Shown: piece after piece, positions 16,751 to 25,195 of the stretch
Position numbering within the stretch: the first letter of the stretch is position 1
Layout of the letters: each line of letters opens with the position of its first letter
NCBI GenBank assembly: GCA_902767845.1
Contig: CACXIV010000007.1
Coordinates: forward strand, 1 to 52,890
DNA length: 52,890 nucleotides
Direction: 5' to 3'
Origin: an uncultured Ruminococcus sp.
GTDB taxonomy: Bacteria > Bacillota > Clostridia > Oscillospirales > Acutalibacteraceae
Position numbers and translations under genes: made by a program
The notes under the pieces: model-generated
Told to the model about the DNA's origin: nothing
The model's database searches: none
The model's input: the letters and a program-made list of their open reading frames with translations, nothing else

Positions 16751-17356
16751 TCATCGGTCGTCTATTATCTTTTTGTTCTTTACGCTTGGCGTAATAAAGT
16801 TGTTCATAGAATAATCCCAGAGCTTTTTTGAACCCTCTGGGGTTATTTTATTGCGCTCGAGTATCTGGCTGAGTTTGATTTTATTTTCCTCCCAGACCCT
16901 GCCGTTTGTGGAGTTGTTGAGCATAGCCGGCTGGATGTTGTCCATGGCGTGGGCAAATTTGGATTCGGGAGTCTCGCAGGCTTCAAACTCGTCCCACAGT
17001 GCCCTGAGCTTCTTTGCCTGATCTTCGGGGAGTATGCCGAATATCCTCTCCGCCGCTTTGAGCTCCCGGTCATTCTGGCTGAGCTTTGCGCTTTCGTCGT
17101 AGGCGTAGGTGTCGCCGGCGTCGATCTCGACGATATCGTGTATCAGCAGCATAGTCACCGTGCGAAGCACGTCGATCGGCTCGTTGGAGTATTCGCTCAG
17201 GAGCACGCACATCAGCGCGGCGTGCCACGCGTGCTCGGCGTCGTTTTCACATTCCCTGCCGTCAGAGAGCAGGGTACGGCGCATTATCCGTTTTTCCTTG
17301 TCCGCCTCAAGGCAGAACTCAAATTGCTTTTGCAGTCTCGGTTTGTCCATACTCAT
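16751..17356 (-). CDS. HD-domain nucleotidase (YfbR-like)
   Basis: A 201-aa HD-superfamily phosphohydrolase. The metal-binding set is visible: HAWHAA near residues 42-47, LIHDIVEIDAGD near 71-82 and FAHAMDNIQP near 135-144. This matches the YfbR / HD_3 group, which hydrolyses deoxynucleoside 5'-monophosphates. ATG 17356 overlaps the stop codon of the dCMP deaminase as ATGA, so translation is probably coupled. The pairing suggests one pathway: deaminate dCMP to dUMP and dephosphorylate deoxynucleotides. Confidence 0.82.
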   Translation of the reverse strand: MSMDKPRLQKQFEFCLEADKEKRIMRRTLLSDGRECENDAEHAWHAALMCVLLSEYSNEPIDVLRTVTMLLIHDIVEIDAGDTYAYDESAKLSQNDRELKAAERIFGILPEDQAKKLRALWDEFEACETPESKFAHAMDNIQPAMLNNSTNGRVWEENKIKLSQILERNKITPEGSKKLWDYSMNNFITPSVKNKKIIDDR

Positions 17357-17832
17357 TTTTCAAAGCTGAGGGTGATTTCTTTTCTCTTGGGCTTGAAGGC
17401 GGTCAGCCTTACGCCTGCCGACTGCAGCATTTTTTTGGAAGCTATCGTCGCAGGGGTCTCGGCGTACTTGTCATACAGGTACACGACCTCGGAAATGCCC
17501 GACTGGATTATCGCCTTGGCGCACTCGTTGCAGGGGAAAAGGTCTACAAAAAGCCTCGCGCCCTTTAGATCTCTGCCGCCGGCGTTGAGTATCGCGTTTA
17601 GCTCCGCGTGGACGACATAGTTGTACTTTGTGTCCTCGCCCTCGCGATCCCACGAAAAAACATCATCCGAACATCCGTAGGGGAAGCCGTTGTAGCCGGT
17701 TGAGAGAATGATATTTTTCCTGTCTACTATGCACGCGCCGACCTGCGTGCTGGGATCCTTGCTGCGCTTTGCCGCCAGCAACGCCACTCCCATGAAGTAT
17801 TCCGACCATGATAAATAGTCCTTGCGTTTCAT
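17353..17832 (-). CDS. deoxycytidylate (dCMP) deaminase, ComEB-like
   Basis: A 159-aa zinc-dependent deaminase of the CDA fold. The zinc site HAE lies in VVHAELNAI near residues 75-83 and PCNEC near 99-103. The early motif RSKDPSTQVGACIVD is typical of dCMP deaminases and ComEB. It makes dUMP for thymidylate synthesis. ATG 17832 is preceded by GAGGTGA. It is the first gene of a two-gene operon with the HD nucleotidase, divergent from trkA. Confidence 0.88.
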   Translation of the reverse strand: MKRKDYLSWSEYFMGVALLAAKRSKDPSTQVGACIVDRKNIILSTGYNGFPYGCSDDVFSWDREGEDTKYNYVVHAELNAILNAGGRDLKGARLFVDLFPCNECAKAIIQSGISEVVYLYDKYAETPATIASKKMLQSAGVRLTAFKPKRKEITLSFEK

Positions 17833-17885
17833 AAAATCACCTCAAAGATCAAAAAGTATAAAATGATAACATCATAACCTCCTTA

Positions 17886-17914
17886 ATTGTAACATATTAT
17901 TTTGCTTTTTGAAA
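17886..17914 (-). promoter_or_regulatory. extended -10 promoter of the dCMP deaminase operon
   Basis: On the minus strand TTTCAA (17909-17914), 17-bp spacer, TACAAT (17886-17891), with TATGT directly before it, giving an extended -10 (TGT-TACAAT). The same TATGTTACAAT block occurs in front of both large dockerin genes. Confidence 0.55.
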
Positions 17915-17954
17915 GTACAAAACATGTTATTTGACAAAAAGATTTTTTAAAATA

Positions 17955-17983
17955 TTGATTTTTATCTGTAAAAGGTGTATTAT
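17955..17983 (+). promoter_or_regulatory. promoter of the trkA-trkH operon
   Basis: TTGATT (17955-17960), 17-bp spacer, TATTAT (17978-17983). The 5' leader contains a 7-bp hairpin, GGGAGAT (18000-18006) with ATCTCCC (18015-18021), 30 bp before ATG 18051. Confidence 0.6.
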
Positions 17984-18050
17984 GACGTTACATTAAGTGG
18001 GGAGATTAGTTTAGATCTCCCTTATCTGTTATTATCTTAGAGGGTTGGAT

Positions 18051-19409
18051 ATGAAAATTATTATTGTTGGCTGCGGAAAGGTCGGCACCTCGATAGCGAC
18101 AGAGCTTAACTCCGAGGGACATCAGATCAGGCTGATAGACGTCAACAGGGCGGCGGTAACGCGGCTTTCGGATTCCATAGACGCTATGGGGATCGAGGGC
18201 AACGGCGCCACCTATGAAACCTTGAAGGAGGCTGAGGTCTCCTCCGCCGATCTGGTGATCGCCGCGACCGCGCGCGACGAGGTGAATCTCTACACCTGTC
18301 TTTTGGCAAAAAATTCCGGCGCTAAAAACACCATCGCCAGAGTCCGCAACCCCGAATACACAAACGATCTGTTCAGGGTAAAGGACGCTATGGGACTCTC
18401 GATGTCCATCAATCCCGAGCTTACCGCCGCGCTTGAGATAAGCAGGCTGCTCAGGTATTCGGGCGCGCTCGAGATCGACAGCTTCTCAAAGGGAGCCGCC
18501 GAGCTTATCAAGGTCGAGGTACCGCAGGGCTCGATGGTCGCCGACAAGGCGATCAGCAGGATAGATATCCAGAAGGGCAAGGTAAGGGTCTGCACCGTTG
18601 AGCGCGGAAACGAGGTTTATATCCCGAACGGCGATTTTGTCATCAGAGCCGGCGATAAAATATCTATCGTTTCAAAGCCGGAGGTCGCCGCGAAATTCTT
18701 TAAAAAAGCCAGTATCTCGATCGGCAGATGCCGCGACGTTATCATTTTGGGCGGAGGAAAAATATCCTTCTACCTCGCTCAAAAGCTGCTCAAGACCGGC
18801 GCCGGCGTAAAGATAATCGAGCGCAATCAGCAGCGCTGCGAGGAGCTCGCCGCCACGCTTCACGACGCGGTGATCATCCACGGCGACTGCATGGATCAGG
18901 ATCTTCTTCTCAGCGAGGGGGTCGACCGCACCGACGGAGTGGTCGCGCTTATGGATTACGACGAGGAAAACATCCTGATCTCGATGTACGTCAACAGCGT
19001 GTCAAAGGCGAAGGTCATCACAAAGGTAAGCAACAGCTCCTTTGACAATATCATCGCTCAGCTCAGGCTCGAGCGCGTTATTGATCCTAAGAGCATCGCC
19101 GGCGAGTATATCGCGCGTTATATCAGAGCTATGCAGAATTCGATGGGCAGCAACGTGGAAACGCTTTACAGGCTCAACGAGGACAGGGTAGAGGCGCTTG
19201 AGTTCAGGGCGAAATCCACGACAAGACTCGCCGCGATACCGCTTTCTCAGCTAAACCTCAGGGACGACCTGCAGGTCATCTGCATTTCAAGAAGGGGAAA
19301 GGTCATTCTTCCCACCGGCAGCGATTGCATAATGCCCGACGACAGGGTCGTAGTCGTTACCAAGCACAAGGGACTGAGCGACCTTGACGATATTTTGAAC
19401 AGGCGTTGA
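18051..19409 (+). CDS. trkA: Trk potassium uptake regulatory subunit TrkA
   Basis: A 452-aa cytoplasmic protein with two RCK/TrkA repeats. The first nucleotide-binding motif VGCGKVG is near residue 6 and the second ILGGGKISFYLA near residue 229. Each Rossmann domain is followed by a TrkA_C domain (about 135-220 and 365-450). It binds NAD(H) or ATP and gates the TrkH channel. ATG 18051 is chosen over TTG 18045 because the GAGGG site lies just ahead of it. trkH follows after 9 bp. Confidence 0.92.
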   Translation: MKIIIVGCGKVGTSIATELNSEGHQIRLIDVNRAAVTRLSDSIDAMGIEGNGATYETLKEAEVSSADLVIAATARDEVNLYTCLLAKNSGAKNTIARVRNPEYTNDLFRVKDAMGLSMSINPELTAALEISRLLRYSGALEIDSFSKGAAELIKVEVPQGSMVADKAISRIDIQKGKVRVCTVERGNEVYIPNGDFVIRAGDKISIVSKPEVAAKFFKKASISIGRCRDVIILGGGKISFYLAQKLLKTGAGVKIIERNQQRCEELAATLHDAVIIHGDCMDQDLLLSEGVDRTDGVVALMDYDEENILISMYVNSVSKAKVITKVSNSSFDNIIAQLRLERVIDPKSIAGEYIARYIRAMQNSMGSNVETLYRLNEDRVEALEFRAKSTTRLAAIPLSQLNLRDDLQVICISRRGKVILPTGSDCIMPDDRVVVVTKHKGLSDLDDILNRR

Positions 19410-19418
19410 TTTTTGATT

Positions 19419-20870
19419 ATGAATAAACGGATCATTGTTTATATTCTCGGCTGGGTGCTTATAGTAGAGGGTATCGCCATGCAGGTCGGCACGGTAACAT
19501 CCTTTATCTACCGCGAGCACGAGGGACTGTACTTTTTGATAATAGGCGCGTGCAGCGCTCTTGTGGGCGTGTTCTGCGTAAAATTCAAAAAACAAAAGAA
19601 CATGGTCTTGTACCAGAAGGCCGGCTTCGCGGCCACCGCGCTGAGCTGGATATTGCTGTCGCTTGTCGGCTGCCTCCCGTTTTTCCTCAGCGGAGAGATC
19701 CCGAGCTTTACCGACGCCCTGTTTGAGACCGTGTCGGGCTTTACCACCACGGGAGCAACCATCCTTGTTGAGGTCGAGAAGCTGAGCCACGGCATGCTGA
19801 TCTGGCGCAGCCTTATGAACTGGCTGGGCGGCATGGGCGTTATCGTGTTCCTGCTCGCGCTTATCCCAAAGCTCGGCGGACAGCAGAACATCTACCTTAT
19901 GAAGGCCGAAAGCCCCGGCCCGATAATCGGCAAGGCGGTGCCGCATATGCGCACCTACGCCGCCCTGCTTTACGGCATATACTTCGGACTCACCGCGCTG
20001 GAGTGCATACTTCTGCTCTGCGGAGGAATGGGCTTTTTCGACGCGATCAACACCAGCTTCGCCACCGCCGGTACGGGCGGCTTCGGCGTTCGCAATACGA
20101 ATATGGCGGCGTACGACACCTACTATTTCCAGACGGTCATCGCCGTGTTCATGATGCTTTTCGGCATCAATTTCTCGTTTTATATCCTGCTTATCGCGCG
20201 TAAGTTCAAGCAGGCGTTCAAGATCGAGGAGCTGTGGTTTTACCTCGGCATCATCGTCACCGCGACCGTTGTGATCGGCTTTACGATCCTTCCGCGATAT
20301 CATTACGACGTCCACGAGTCGTTCCACCAGAGCTTTTTCTACGTTTCGTCGATCATCACCACCACGGGCTTCGGCATAGGCGACGTCAACGACTGGCCTA
20401 TGCTCGCCAAGGCGATAATCATTATCATCACGTTTATCGGCGCCATGGCGGGAAGCACCGGCGGCGGCTTCAAGGTTTCGCGAATCGTTCTGCTCGCCAA
20501 GGAAGCCAAAAAGGAGATCAAGCTCCTTATCCATCCGCGCAACGTCCGCGCCGTCAAGATGGACGGAAAGGCGATCGACCACAATGTTATGCGAAGCACA
20601 TCGGTTTTCCTTGTGCTTTATATGATGATATTCATTGTCAGCTTCCTGATTATTTCGATCGAGGGCAAGGATTTTCTGACGAGCTTTACCTCGATAGCCG
20701 CTACGCTGAACAACACGGGTCCCGGCATGTCGCTTGTCGGACCGGTCGGCAATTACGCCGTGTTCGGCCACCTTTCAAAATATGTAATGATGTTCGACAT
20801 GCTCGCGGGCAGGCTCGAGATTTTCCCGATGCTGATTTTGTTCGCGCCGTCGATCTGGAAAAGAACATGA
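19419..20870 (+). CDS. trkH: Trk potassium transporter membrane subunit TrkH
   Basis: A 483-aa integral membrane protein with about ten hydrophobic segments. Four selectivity-filter P-loops are visible: SGFTTTGAT, ATAGTGGFGV, TTTGFGIGD and LNNTGPGMS, as in the TrkH/KtrB superfamily of potassium or sodium-coupled potassium uptake channels. Start ATG 19419 is 9 bp after the trkA stop with little ribosome binding site of its own, which suggests translational coupling. Confidence 0.92.
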   Translation: MNKRIIVYILGWVLIVEGIAMQVGTVTSFIYREHEGLYFLIIGACSALVGVFCVKFKKQKNMVLYQKAGFAATALSWILLSLVGCLPFFLSGEIPSFTDALFETVSGFTTTGATILVEVEKLSHGMLIWRSLMNWLGGMGVIVFLLALIPKLGGQQNIYLMKAESPGPIIGKAVPHMRTYAALLYGIYFGLTALECILLLCGGMGFFDAINTSFATAGTGGFGVRNTNMAAYDTYYFQTVIAVFMMLFGINFSFYILLIARKFKQAFKIEELWFYLGIIVTATVVIGFTILPRYHYDVHESFHQSFFYVSSIITTTGFGIGDVNDWPMLAKAIIIIITFIGAMAGSTGGGFKVSRIVLLAKEAKKEIKLLIHPRNVRAVKMDGKAIDHNVMRSTSVFLVLYMMIFIVSFLIISIEGKDFLTSFTSIAATLNNTGPGMSLVGPVGNYAVFGHLSKYVMMFDMLAGRLEIFPMLILFAPSIWKRT

Positions 20871-20871
20871 C

Positions 20872-20894
20872 AAAGGGCGCTTTTCGCGCCCTTT
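20872..20894 (+). terminator. hairpin after trkH, terminator-like but without T run
   Basis: A perfect 9-bp stem, AAAGGGCGC (20872-20880) with GCGCCCTTT (20886-20894). It is followed by ATCAG and not by a T tract, and ends 14 bases before the apbE start, so it may limit apbE translation and not act as a full terminator. Confidence 0.45.
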
Positions 20895-20908
20895 ATCAGT
20901 ATCCGCTT

Positions 20909-21907
20909 ATGAAAAAAGTTTTTTTGTCTTTCTTGTTAATATTGCTGCCGTGTCTTGCCGCGTGCGCTCCGCAGGGCGGTAAGGTCAGCGCGAGCCTGTT
21001 CGCTATGGACACCTATATGCAGCTCGATATCTACGGGAGTCAGACCGACCTTGACGCGGCGGAAGCCGAGATACAGCGGCTTGACAGGCTGTTTTCCTCA
21101 ACAGCTCCCGAAAGCGACATCAGCCGTATCAACAATGCCGGTACCGCCGTCATCGACGACGACACCCTCGGTTTGCTGAGCAGGTCTTTGGAGCTTTGCG
21201 AAATGACGGACGGATATCTGGATATAACCGTGTATCCGATCGTCGAGAGATGGGGCTTCATCAGCAAAAACTACAGCGTGCCCGAGCGAGGGGAGCTTGA
21301 ATCTCTGCTGAAAAACGTTGATTATAAGAGAGTCAGCCTAAACAGCGCCGAGATCCTGCCCGAGGGCTTCAAGCTCGATTTGGGCGCCGTTGCGAAGGGC
21401 TATACCGCCGATAAGCTAAAGGGGCTGCTTAAAAGCCGCGGCGTGGGATCCGCTGTGCTGAATCTCGGCGGATCGGTTCTCGCTTACGGGAAAAAGCCGA
21501 ACGGCGAGGACTGGAGAGTGGGTATCACCGACCCAGCGGATACCGAAAAGTACATGGGAGTGATCGCGTGCTCCGACAAAACAGTCGTCACCTCGGGCGA
21601 TTACGAGAGGTACTTTGAGCGCGACGGAAAGAGATACTGCCACATTATCGACCCGAAAACCGGATATCCTGCCGACAACGGCATAACCTCGGTGACGGTC
21701 GTCTCGGATGACGGCACAAAAAACGACGCGCTGTCGACCGCGCTGTTCGTTATGGGCGCCGACAAAGCAAGGGAGTTTATTGCGGCTGACGGCAGCTTTG
21801 ACTGCGTTATCCTGACGGCGGACAAAAAGGCATATATCACGGAAGGATTGACTGACAGCTTCACCCTTAGCAACACTGAATACGAAACCGCGGTAATTCG
21901 CGGCTGA
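20909..21907 (+). CDS. apbE: FAD:protein FMN transferase (ApbE) lipoprotein
   Basis: A 332-aa exported lipoprotein with lipobox CLAAC near residue 19. ApbE moves FMN from FAD onto a Thr of target proteins such as Rnf/Nqr subunits or secreted flavoproteins. Conserved motifs are MDTYMQLDIYG near residue 33, KLDLGAVAKGYTAD, CHIIDPKTGYPA and NDALSTALFVMG. Start ATG 20909 directly precedes the Lys-rich signal peptide; the frame is open far upstream within trkH but that part is a shadow of trkH. No clear ribosome binding site is present. No Rnf genes occur in this window. Confidence 0.88.
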   Translation: MKKVFLSFLLILLPCLAACAPQGGKVSASLFAMDTYMQLDIYGSQTDLDAAEAEIQRLDRLFSSTAPESDISRINNAGTAVIDDDTLGLLSRSLELCEMTDGYLDITVYPIVERWGFISKNYSVPERGELESLLKNVDYKRVSLNSAEILPEGFKLDLGAVAKGYTADKLKGLLKSRGVGSAVLNLGGSVLAYGKKPNGEDWRVGITDPADTEKYMGVIACSDKTVVTSGDYERYFERDGKRYCHIIDPKTGYPADNGITSVTVVSDDGTKNDALSTALFVMGADKAREFIAADGSFDCVILTADKKAYITEGLTDSFTLSNTEYETAVIRG

Positions 21908-21918
21908 CATAATAAGCA

Positions 21919-21948
21919 AACGCCGCTCTTACCGGAGCGGCGTTTTTG
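21919..21948 (+). terminator. terminator of apbE
   Basis: AACGCCGCTC (21919-21928) with GAGCGGCGTT (21935-21944), then TTT. It is shared with the convergent radical SAM gene. Confidence 0.85.
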
Positions 21949-21959
21949 GACGTGTATTA

Positions 21960-22826
21960 TCAGAGATCCCATTCGGGGATGTATTTGTCGGAAGCGGATG
22001 ACAGATCCTGGGTGAAGCCGTCGAGCCCGAGGCTGAAAAGCTCCTTTTTGACCTTGTCGTACTCCCTTTTTGTTATTGTTCGACCCAGCTTTGGGTCGTT
22101 TTTCATCTCGCCCCACGGGATATACTGGCACATGAGGCTGACCAGCGCCTGATCCCCGAACTCGCGCTTTATCATTTCAAGCGCTTTTATGCTGTTTTTT
22201 GTGTGCATGGGGAGGATGAGATGGCGGATGATAACGCCCTTTTTCATCATTTTGTCGTCGCCGAACTCCGGCTCGCCGACCTGGAACAGCATTTCCTTGA
22301 TGGCGGCGAGGGCTGTCGCGACATAATCCGGCGCCGAGGACAGCTTTTCCGCGAGCCTGTCGTCGCTGTATTTGAAATCGGGCAGGTATATGTCCACCAA
22401 GCCCTTCATCATGTTCAGGATCTTCGGTGAGGTGTAGCCGCTGCAGTTGTACACCACAGGGACGGAGGGCTTGTATATCCTCAGACTCTCGGCGACCGCC
22501 GGCGCGAAGTGGTCGGCTGTCACGAGGTTGATATTGTGCACGCCGTCCTCCTCAAGCAGCTTGTAGCACTTGGCGAGCTGTTCGGGAGTCAGAGCGGTTC
22601 CCCTGACTTCGTTCGAGATCTCGTAATTCTGGCAGAATCTGCACCGCATGGTGCAGCCCGAGAAAAACACGGTGCCGCTGCCGTTTTTGCCGCTGATACA
22701 CGGTTCCTCGCCGAAATGCGGCGCGATCCTTGCCACCACCGGCAGGGTGCCGGCTCGGCAAAAGCCCTTGCCCACATGCTCTGTCCTTAACGCTCCGCAT
22801 TTGCGCGGACAAATATCGCAAATCAT
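21960..22826 (-). CDS. radical SAM protein, PflA-like
   Basis: A 288-aa radical SAM enzyme. The [4Fe-4S] motif is C57-x3-C61-x2-C64 in SGCTMRCRFCQN. An N-terminal Cys set, C3, C6 and C10 plus C22, probably holds a second cluster or zinc. The pattern matches the small pyruvate-formate-lyase-activase-like radical SAM proteins found in many clostridia; the target is unknown. ATG 22826 follows CGGTGA; a GTG at 22835 overlaps that ribosome binding site and is rejected. It lies directly downstream of the small DUF6514-like gene on the same strand. Confidence 0.8.
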   Translation of the reverse strand: MICDICPRKCGALRTEHVGKGFCRAGTLPVVARIAPHFGEEPCISGKNGSGTVFFSGCTMRCRFCQNYEISNEVRGTALTPEQLAKCYKLLEEDGVHNINLVTADHFAPAVAESLRIYKPSVPVVYNCSGYTSPKILNMMKGLVDIYLPDFKYSDDRLAEKLSSAPDYVATALAAIKEMLFQVGEPEFGDDKMMKKGVIIRHLILPMHTKNSIKALEMIKREFGDQALVSLMCQYIPWGEMKNDPKLGRTITKREYDKVKKELFSLGLDGFTQDLSSASDKYIPEWDL

Positions 22827-22873
22827 AAAAATCACCGAATATATTTTAGCACATTTTTCGGCGATAATAAAGA

Positions 22874-23071
22874 CTATCGGCTAAAAAATGTTAGATGATC
22901 CTCGATGATGTAATCGAGCTGTTCTTCGTCCGCGCCGAGCTCGTTCAGCAGCGCCACAAGCTCGCTGAGCTTTTCTTTTTCGCCGATATCGGGAATCACC
23001 CTCACCCTTTGACCGCGGCGAAGAACCTCTATCCCGCAGGAGTCCTCCTCCGAATAAAGCTTGTACTCCAA
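22874..23071 (-). CDS. small DUF6514-like protein
   Basis: A 65-aa acidic protein. The pattern EYKLYSEEDSCGIEVLR, then RVIPDIGEKEKLSELVALLNELGADEEQLDYIIEDHL, looks like the DUF6514 family of Firmicutes (recalled, not searched). The start is TTG 23071 behind AAAGAG. Longer readings from TTG 23134 or GTG 23101 are unlikely because the TTG is the -35 box of a consensus promoter and the GTG would precede the expected transcription start. It is 47 bp upstream of the radical SAM gene, so they may share an operon. Confidence 0.6.
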   Translation of the reverse strand: MEYKLYSEEDSCGIEVLRRGQRVRVIPDIGEKEKLSELVALLNELGADEEQLDYIIEDHLTFFSR

Positions 23072-23105
23072 TTTATCACACTCTTTGTGAAAAAATGTCA
23101 CGTAA

Positions 23106-23134
23106 ATATTACCACTCTCTTTTCTTCCTGTCAA
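23106..23134 (-). promoter_or_regulatory. consensus promoter of the DUF6514-like gene
   Basis: On the minus strand TTGACA (23129-23134), 17-bp spacer, TAATAT (23106-23111). Confidence 0.75.
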
Positions 23135-23225
23135 GAATTAAAAGTGAAAAAATTTCAACTTTTACCATATGCACAAAAAGTGCGGATCAACTTGTCGGTT
23201 AAGTACAAAACATGGTTATAATATG

Positions 23226-23254
23226 TTGATTATTCTTTTGGAATATTGTATAAT
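23226..23254 (+). promoter_or_regulatory. promoter of the ABC exporter operon
   Basis: TTGATT (23226-23231), 17-bp spacer, TATAAT (23249-23254). Transcription would start near 23261, exactly at the first hairpin of the leader. Confidence 0.7.
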
Positions 23255-23260
23255 CAAATA

Positions 23261-23371
23261 ACGCGGTTCGTTACCGCGAGGAAGAACAACGGGGAGTTCT
23301 TCCGAACAATACTCACTGTTTATTGGGATCACGTGTCTCTTCCAATAAAGAGTGATCGACGGAGGATTCTT
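23261..23371 (+). promoter_or_regulatory. structured 5' leader with a possible pseudoknot
   Basis: The 110-nt leader holds three stems. Stem A is CGCGGT (23262-23267) with ACCGCG (23273-23278). Stem B is GGAAGAAC (23280-23287) with GTTCTTCC (23296-23303). Stem C is TTTATTGG (23319-23326) with CCAATAAA (23342-23349). GATCAC in the loop of stem C (23327-23332) pairs with GTGATC (23352-23357) beyond it, an H-type pseudoknot arrangement just ahead of GGAGG (23361-23365). Alternatively CACT (23314-23317) pairs with AGTG (23351-23354), extending stem C and excluding the pseudoknot. It could be a cis-acting RNA switch on ribosome access. I recognise no known riboswitch class. Confidence 0.5.
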
Positions 23372-24379
23372 ATGATAAAGGTAGAGAATCTGAGAAAGGA
23401 ATTTAAGAAAACTATAAAGGAACCGGGGCTCAAGGGCAGCTTTAAGTCGCTTTTCCGCCCCAAAAGCGAGAAGGTCGTAGCCGTGAACGACATCAGCTTT
23501 GATGTTCCCAAGGGCGAGATCCTCGGGTTTATAGGACCGAACGGCGCCGGCAAAAGCACCGTGATAAAAATGCTCACCGGGATACTTACCCCGACCTCGG
23601 GCAGATGTACGATCAACGGGAAAAACCCCACGGTCAACCGCAAAAGCTACGTTAAGGAGATCGGCGTCGTGTTCGGACAGCGCACCCAGCTCTGGTGGGA
23701 TCTTCCGCTGAGGGAGACCTACGGCGTGTTAAAGGAGATCTACGAGGTGCCTGAGGACAGCTTCAAAAAGCGGATGGCGTTCCTCAACGAGGTGCTCGAG
23801 CTCGACAGCTTTATCACCAGTCCCGTGCGCACCCTGTCGCTCGGTCAGAGGATGCGCGCCGATATAGCGGCGTCAATGCTCCACAGCCCGAAGGTCTTGT
23901 TCCTCGACGAGCCGACGATCGGACTCGACGTAGTTGTCAAGGATAATATCCGCAGCGCTATCGAGCAGATCAACCGTCAGGAGCAGACCACGGTAATACT
24001 CACGACACACGACCTCGCGGATATCGAGCTGCTGTCGGACAGGATAGTGATGATCGACAAGGGCAGCAAGGTGTTTGACGGCTCGGTTTCGAGCCTGAAG
24101 GACAAATACGGTCAGATCCGCGAGATGAAATTTGAAACCGATTCAAAAAACGCTTCCGAACGCCTCGGCTACGCGGAGAAGTTCGGCTTCGGCGAAGATG
24201 ATCTCAGCGTGGAGCAGGAGGGAGCGCTCGTAACCGTAAGGTTCAACAGCTCCGTAGCTCCGATCTCCGACGTGCTCGGCTACACCCTGCAAAGAGTGAA
24301 CGTGAGCGATATTAACGTAAAGGACGCGGATATCGAGGAGATAATCCGCCGCCTGTACAAGCAGGGGGTGGAGGAGTGA
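23372..24379 (+). CDS. ABC-2 exporter ATP-binding protein
   Basis: A 335-aa ATPase. Walker A reads GPNGAGKST near residue 58, the signature is LSLGQRMRADIAAS, Walker B VLFLDEPTIGLD, and the switch His is in TTHDLADIE. It belongs to the NatA/CcmA-like exporter ATPases that work with ABC-2 (DUF990-type) permeases. ATG 23372 has GGAGG upstream; a longer reading upstream runs through the leader RNA and is rejected. Its stop overlaps the next start (GTGA). Substrate unknown. Confidence 0.9.
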   Translation: MIKVENLRKEFKKTIKEPGLKGSFKSLFRPKSEKVVAVNDISFDVPKGEILGFIGPNGAGKSTVIKMLTGILTPTSGRCTINGKNPTVNRKSYVKEIGVVFGQRTQLWWDLPLRETYGVLKEIYEVPEDSFKKRMAFLNEVLELDSFITSPVRTLSLGQRMRADIAASMLHSPKVLFLDEPTIGLDVVVKDNIRSAIEQINRQEQTTVILTTHDLADIELLSDRIVMIDKGSKVFDGSVSSLKDKYGQIREMKFETDSKNASERLGYAEKFGFGEDDLSVEQEGALVTVRFNSSVAPISDVLGYTLQRVNVSDINVKDADIEEIIRRLYKQGVEE

Positions 24380-25194
24380 AAAGAAAACTAAAGCTCTATC
24401 TGCCTTTTATTAACGCCGGCATGCAGGAGACCGCGACGTACCGGGTCAACTTTATATTCTTCCTGCTGGGCGAGGCGCTGGCGTGCGCGGTGTCGTTCTT
24501 CATCTGGAACGCCGTTTATAACTCCGGCGGAGAAAACGAGATCAACGGCTTTTCCTTTGAGCAGATGGTCGTCTACATAGTGTTGATGTTTTTGACGAAC
24601 GGTATCATCGGCAGCGACGCCTCATGGAGCGTCGGCGAGGAGGTGCGCGACGGCACGATCGCCATGCGCCTGCTAAAGCCGGTGAGCTATAACTCGACCT
24701 TTCTGTTTCAGGAGTTCGGCAACAAGGTGCTGACCGAGATCGTGCTTATGGTGCCGCTTCTGGTCATCGCCGAGCTGGTGCGCTGGCTTATCTCGGGAGC
24801 GGTCGCGTTTTCGGTCGTGCGCTTCCTGATATATCTTCTAAGCTGTACCGCGGCGTACCTGATCAACTTTTTCTTCAACATATGCTTCGGATTTTTGGCG
24901 TTCGTAATAAAGTACCTCTGGGGCGCCAATATGATGAAAAACTGTGTAGTCGGCTTTTTGTCGGGCGCTATAATCCCGCTCGCGTTTTTGCCTGCCGGAC
25001 TGCGTACGGTGATCCTGCTGCTGCCGTTCGCCTCGCTGAACTACACCCCGGTGATGATATACATGGGGATGTACTCGGGGATCGAGACGCTTTGGTATCT
25101 CGGGCTGCAGCTGTTTTGGATGATCGCCTTCTGGGGTCTGTCAAAGCTGCTTTGGAGGCTCTCGGTAAAACGCCTCTGCGTACAGGGGGGTTAG
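24376..25194 (+). CDS. ABC-2 family permease, first subunit
   Basis: A 272-aa membrane protein with about six hydrophobic segments, of the ABC2_membrane_6 / DUF990-like type. The segment SVGEEVRDGTIAMRLLKPV, a short amphipathic elbow after the second membrane helix, is typical. GTG 24376 overlaps the ATPase stop and is preceded by GGAGGA, indicating coupled translation. It forms the exporter with the ATPase and the following permease. Confidence 0.85.
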   Translation: MKRKLKLYLPFINAGMQETATYRVNFIFFLLGEALACAVSFFIWNAVYNSGGENEINGFSFEQMVVYIVLMFLTNGIIGSDASWSVGEEVRDGTIAMRLLKPVSYNSTFLFQEFGNKVLTEIVLMVPLLVIAELVRWLISGAVAFSVVRFLIYLLSCTAAYLINFFFNICFGFLAFVIKYLWGANMMKNCVVGFLSGAIIPLAFLPAGLRTVILLLPFASLNYTPVMIYMGMYSGIETLWYLGLQLFWMIAFWGLSKLLWRLSVKRLCVQGG

Positions 25195-25195
25195 C

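Noticed and set aside
19287-20771. 494-aa ORF on the minus strand opposite trkA/trkH
   Set aside because: Shadow of trkH; highly charged low-complexity translation with no motif.
20234-20908. Long upstream extension of the apbE reading frame
   Set aside because: It runs through trkH in another frame and its translation is Arg/His-rich noise; apbE begins at ATG 20909 with a signal peptide.
23262-23278. T-box-like ACCGCG element in the ABC leader
   Set aside because: There is no Stem I or specifier region and no terminator/antiterminator pair; the promoter starts just upstream, leaving no room for a T-box.
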